A program made the translations under genes and the position numbers. Positions 23,747-24,483 of a stretch of DNA of 24,483 nt are shown here, piece by piece; positions within the stretch are counted from its first letter, which is position 1, and each line of letters begins with the position of its first letter. The DNA is from JAWLHJ01 sp040904945 (GTDB lineage: Bacteria > Gemmatimonadota > Gemmatimonadetes > Longimicrobiales > Gaopeijiaceae): contig JBBDSM010000123.1 of the NCBI GenBank assembly GCA_040904945.1, positions 1 to 24,483 on the forward strand, written 5' to 3'. A model generated the notes under the pieces. It saw only the letters and a program-made list of their open reading frames with translations, made no database searches and was not told the origin of the DNA.

Positions 23747-24367
23747 ATGTTACGACAGACGCTGGTCATCTTCGCCGCCGGCTTGATCCCGTTGGTCGCG
23801 TGCCGCGCCGGTGGGGAGCAGCCGGAGGGCAGGGAGGGAGATACCGTCGCCGCAAGCGGACGGGTCGTGGACAGCATCTTTCCCATGGAGGAGCAGATCC
23901 GCCGGTTCCAGGCCACGGTCGCCGACACGCCGACCACGTTCCGCGGCGGTTCTGCGAGCCGTGACGGGCTGGTGGAGGCCTTCCTGTCCGCCGTTCAGGC
24001 TCGGGACGCGGACGCGTTGGCGGCCCTCACCATGGACCGGGCCGAGTATGCGTTTCTCTACTATCCGTACTCCGCCTTCGCGAGGCCGCCCTACGAGCTT
24101 CCCCCCGAGATCCACTGGCTCCAGGTCCAGAATACGCAGAGCCGTAGCCTGACCCGCCTGTTCCAACAGCTCGACGAGCGTACGCTCGACCCTCGGGGCT
24201 ATCGGTGTGACGGAGAGCCGGTGGCGTCGGGTCCCATCCGGATCTGGGAGAATTGCTTCGTGCTCGTACCTGGGGGGACCGAGGACGTCGTGGAACAGCG
24301 GCTGTTCGGCTCGGTGCTGGAGCACGACGGGCGATTCAAGTTCCTGTCGCTCAGCAACGAGCTCTAG
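23747..24367 (+). CDS. Small predicted lipoprotein, possibly NTF2-like
   Basis: The 206-residue product starts with a short lipoprotein signal (LIPLVAC, Cys19). The segment DGLVEAFLSAVQARDADALAALTM followed by beta-like stretches resembles the opening of NTF2/SnoaL-like domains, but this is only a pattern impression. Two further cysteines (in GYRCDGE and WENCFVL) could form a disulfide outside the cytoplasm. ATG 23747 starts the signal; GAGGAG at 23728-23733 is rather far (13 bases). A GTG at 23723 is the alternative. It sits beyond the terminator and I see no 11-bp array before it, so it is probably not part of the phosphate unit. Its TAG stop is part of the CTAG where the terminal repeat begins. 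Confidence 0.75.
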   Translation: MLRQTLVIFAAGLIPLVACRAGGEQPEGREGDTVAASGRVVDSIFPMEEQIRRFQATVADTPTTFRGGSASRDGLVEAFLSAVQARDADALAALTMDRAEYAFLYYPYSAFARPPYELPPEIHWLQVQNTQSRSLTRLFQQLDERTLDPRGYRCDGEPVASGPIRIWENCFVLVPGGTEDVVEQRLFGSVLEHDGRFKFLSLSNEL

Positions 24368-24483
24368 AAGGGTGTTGAAGAAGTGGGGTGGGCCGGACCC
24401 ATGCTGCGCACGGGTGCCCCGGGAGCGCCACAGCCCCAGATCCTAAGCGGCGCGACGAAGGCATAGCCAAGAGCTACGTCTAG
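24368..24483 (+). repeat. Repeat element, probably truncated by the window end
   Basis: The sequence right after the lipoprotein stop starts with GGTGTTGAAGAAGTGG, like the ends of a dispersed repeat type I recall from other bacterial genomes (TGTTGAAAAAGT ends). Its 24449-24480 segment is related to the reverse complement of 681-712 in the element at 542-772: both have GGCGCGACGA, then AGGCATAGC, then GCTACGTC, in 32 bases. No ORF. The window stops here, as assemblies often do at repeats. Confidence 0.6.

Noticed and set aside
1..24483. CRISPR array, prophage or complete insertion sequence
   Set aside because: No regularly spaced repeats of CRISPR size, no phage structural genes and no transposase frame are visible in the window.

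Overview
The window is high-GC bacterial DNA from a Gram-negative organism. Several predicted outer-membrane or surface lipoproteins, a TonB-dependent receptor with a carboxypeptidase-regulatory-like N-terminal domain, and the general protein style suggest Gemmatimonadota or a nearby phylum. That placement is inference; there is no rRNA or other marker gene here. A run of exactly 100 N at 10962-11061 shows that this is a scaffold from a draft or metagenome assembly.

Layout. (1) 1-550: the tail of an unknown gene, then a divergent macro-domain protein whose stop codon lies inside a 231-bp inverted-repeat element (542-772). (2) 989-5534, + strand: a membrane-anchored transglutaminase-like protein, an ABC ATPase and a large ABC permease joined by 4-bp overlaps, then two small membrane proteins. 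(3) 9364-5569, - strand: a tight cluster of SIMPL-domain lipoprotein, DUF1499-like protein, unknown lipoprotein and DUF445 membrane protein. (4) 9514-10512: a sugar-phosphate nucleotidyltransferase. (5) 10748-11937: a LeuA/homocitrate-synthase-like enzyme interrupted by the assembly gap. (6) 11992-18901: a complete phosphate-starvation block, phoB-phoR-pstS-pstC-pstA-pstB-phoU. (7) 19052-23633: a TonB-dependent receptor and a fibronectin-III-containing surface lipoprotein, closed by a strong intrinsic terminator. (8) 23747-24367: a small unknown lipoprotein, followed by part of a second repeat element related to the one at 542-772.

The most interesting observation is regulatory. Four upstream regions (before the LeuA-like gene with phoBR behind it, before pstS, before the TonB receptor, and before the surface lipoprotein) carry 7-bp sites of the form CGTTACn or CGTGACn, or degenerate versions, repeated every 11 bp. 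That spacing is the geometry of PhoB/PhoP binding arrays. It suggests that the receptor and the surface lipoprotein belong to the same phosphate regulon as pstSCAB-phoU, and that the locus encodes a phosphate (or organophosphate) route through both membranes: receptor and surface lipoprotein at the outer membrane, PstS lipoprotein in the periplasm, PstCAB in the inner membrane, with PhoU/PhoR/PhoB sensing. The transport substrate is inferred from position and promoters only.

Other structure not explained by the genes: a perfect 15-bp hairpin over the start of pstC, a perfect 8-bp hairpin at the end of the LeuA-like gene, a 12-bp palindrome between phoB and phoR, and two related repeat elements that both begin at a CTAG at the end of a gene.
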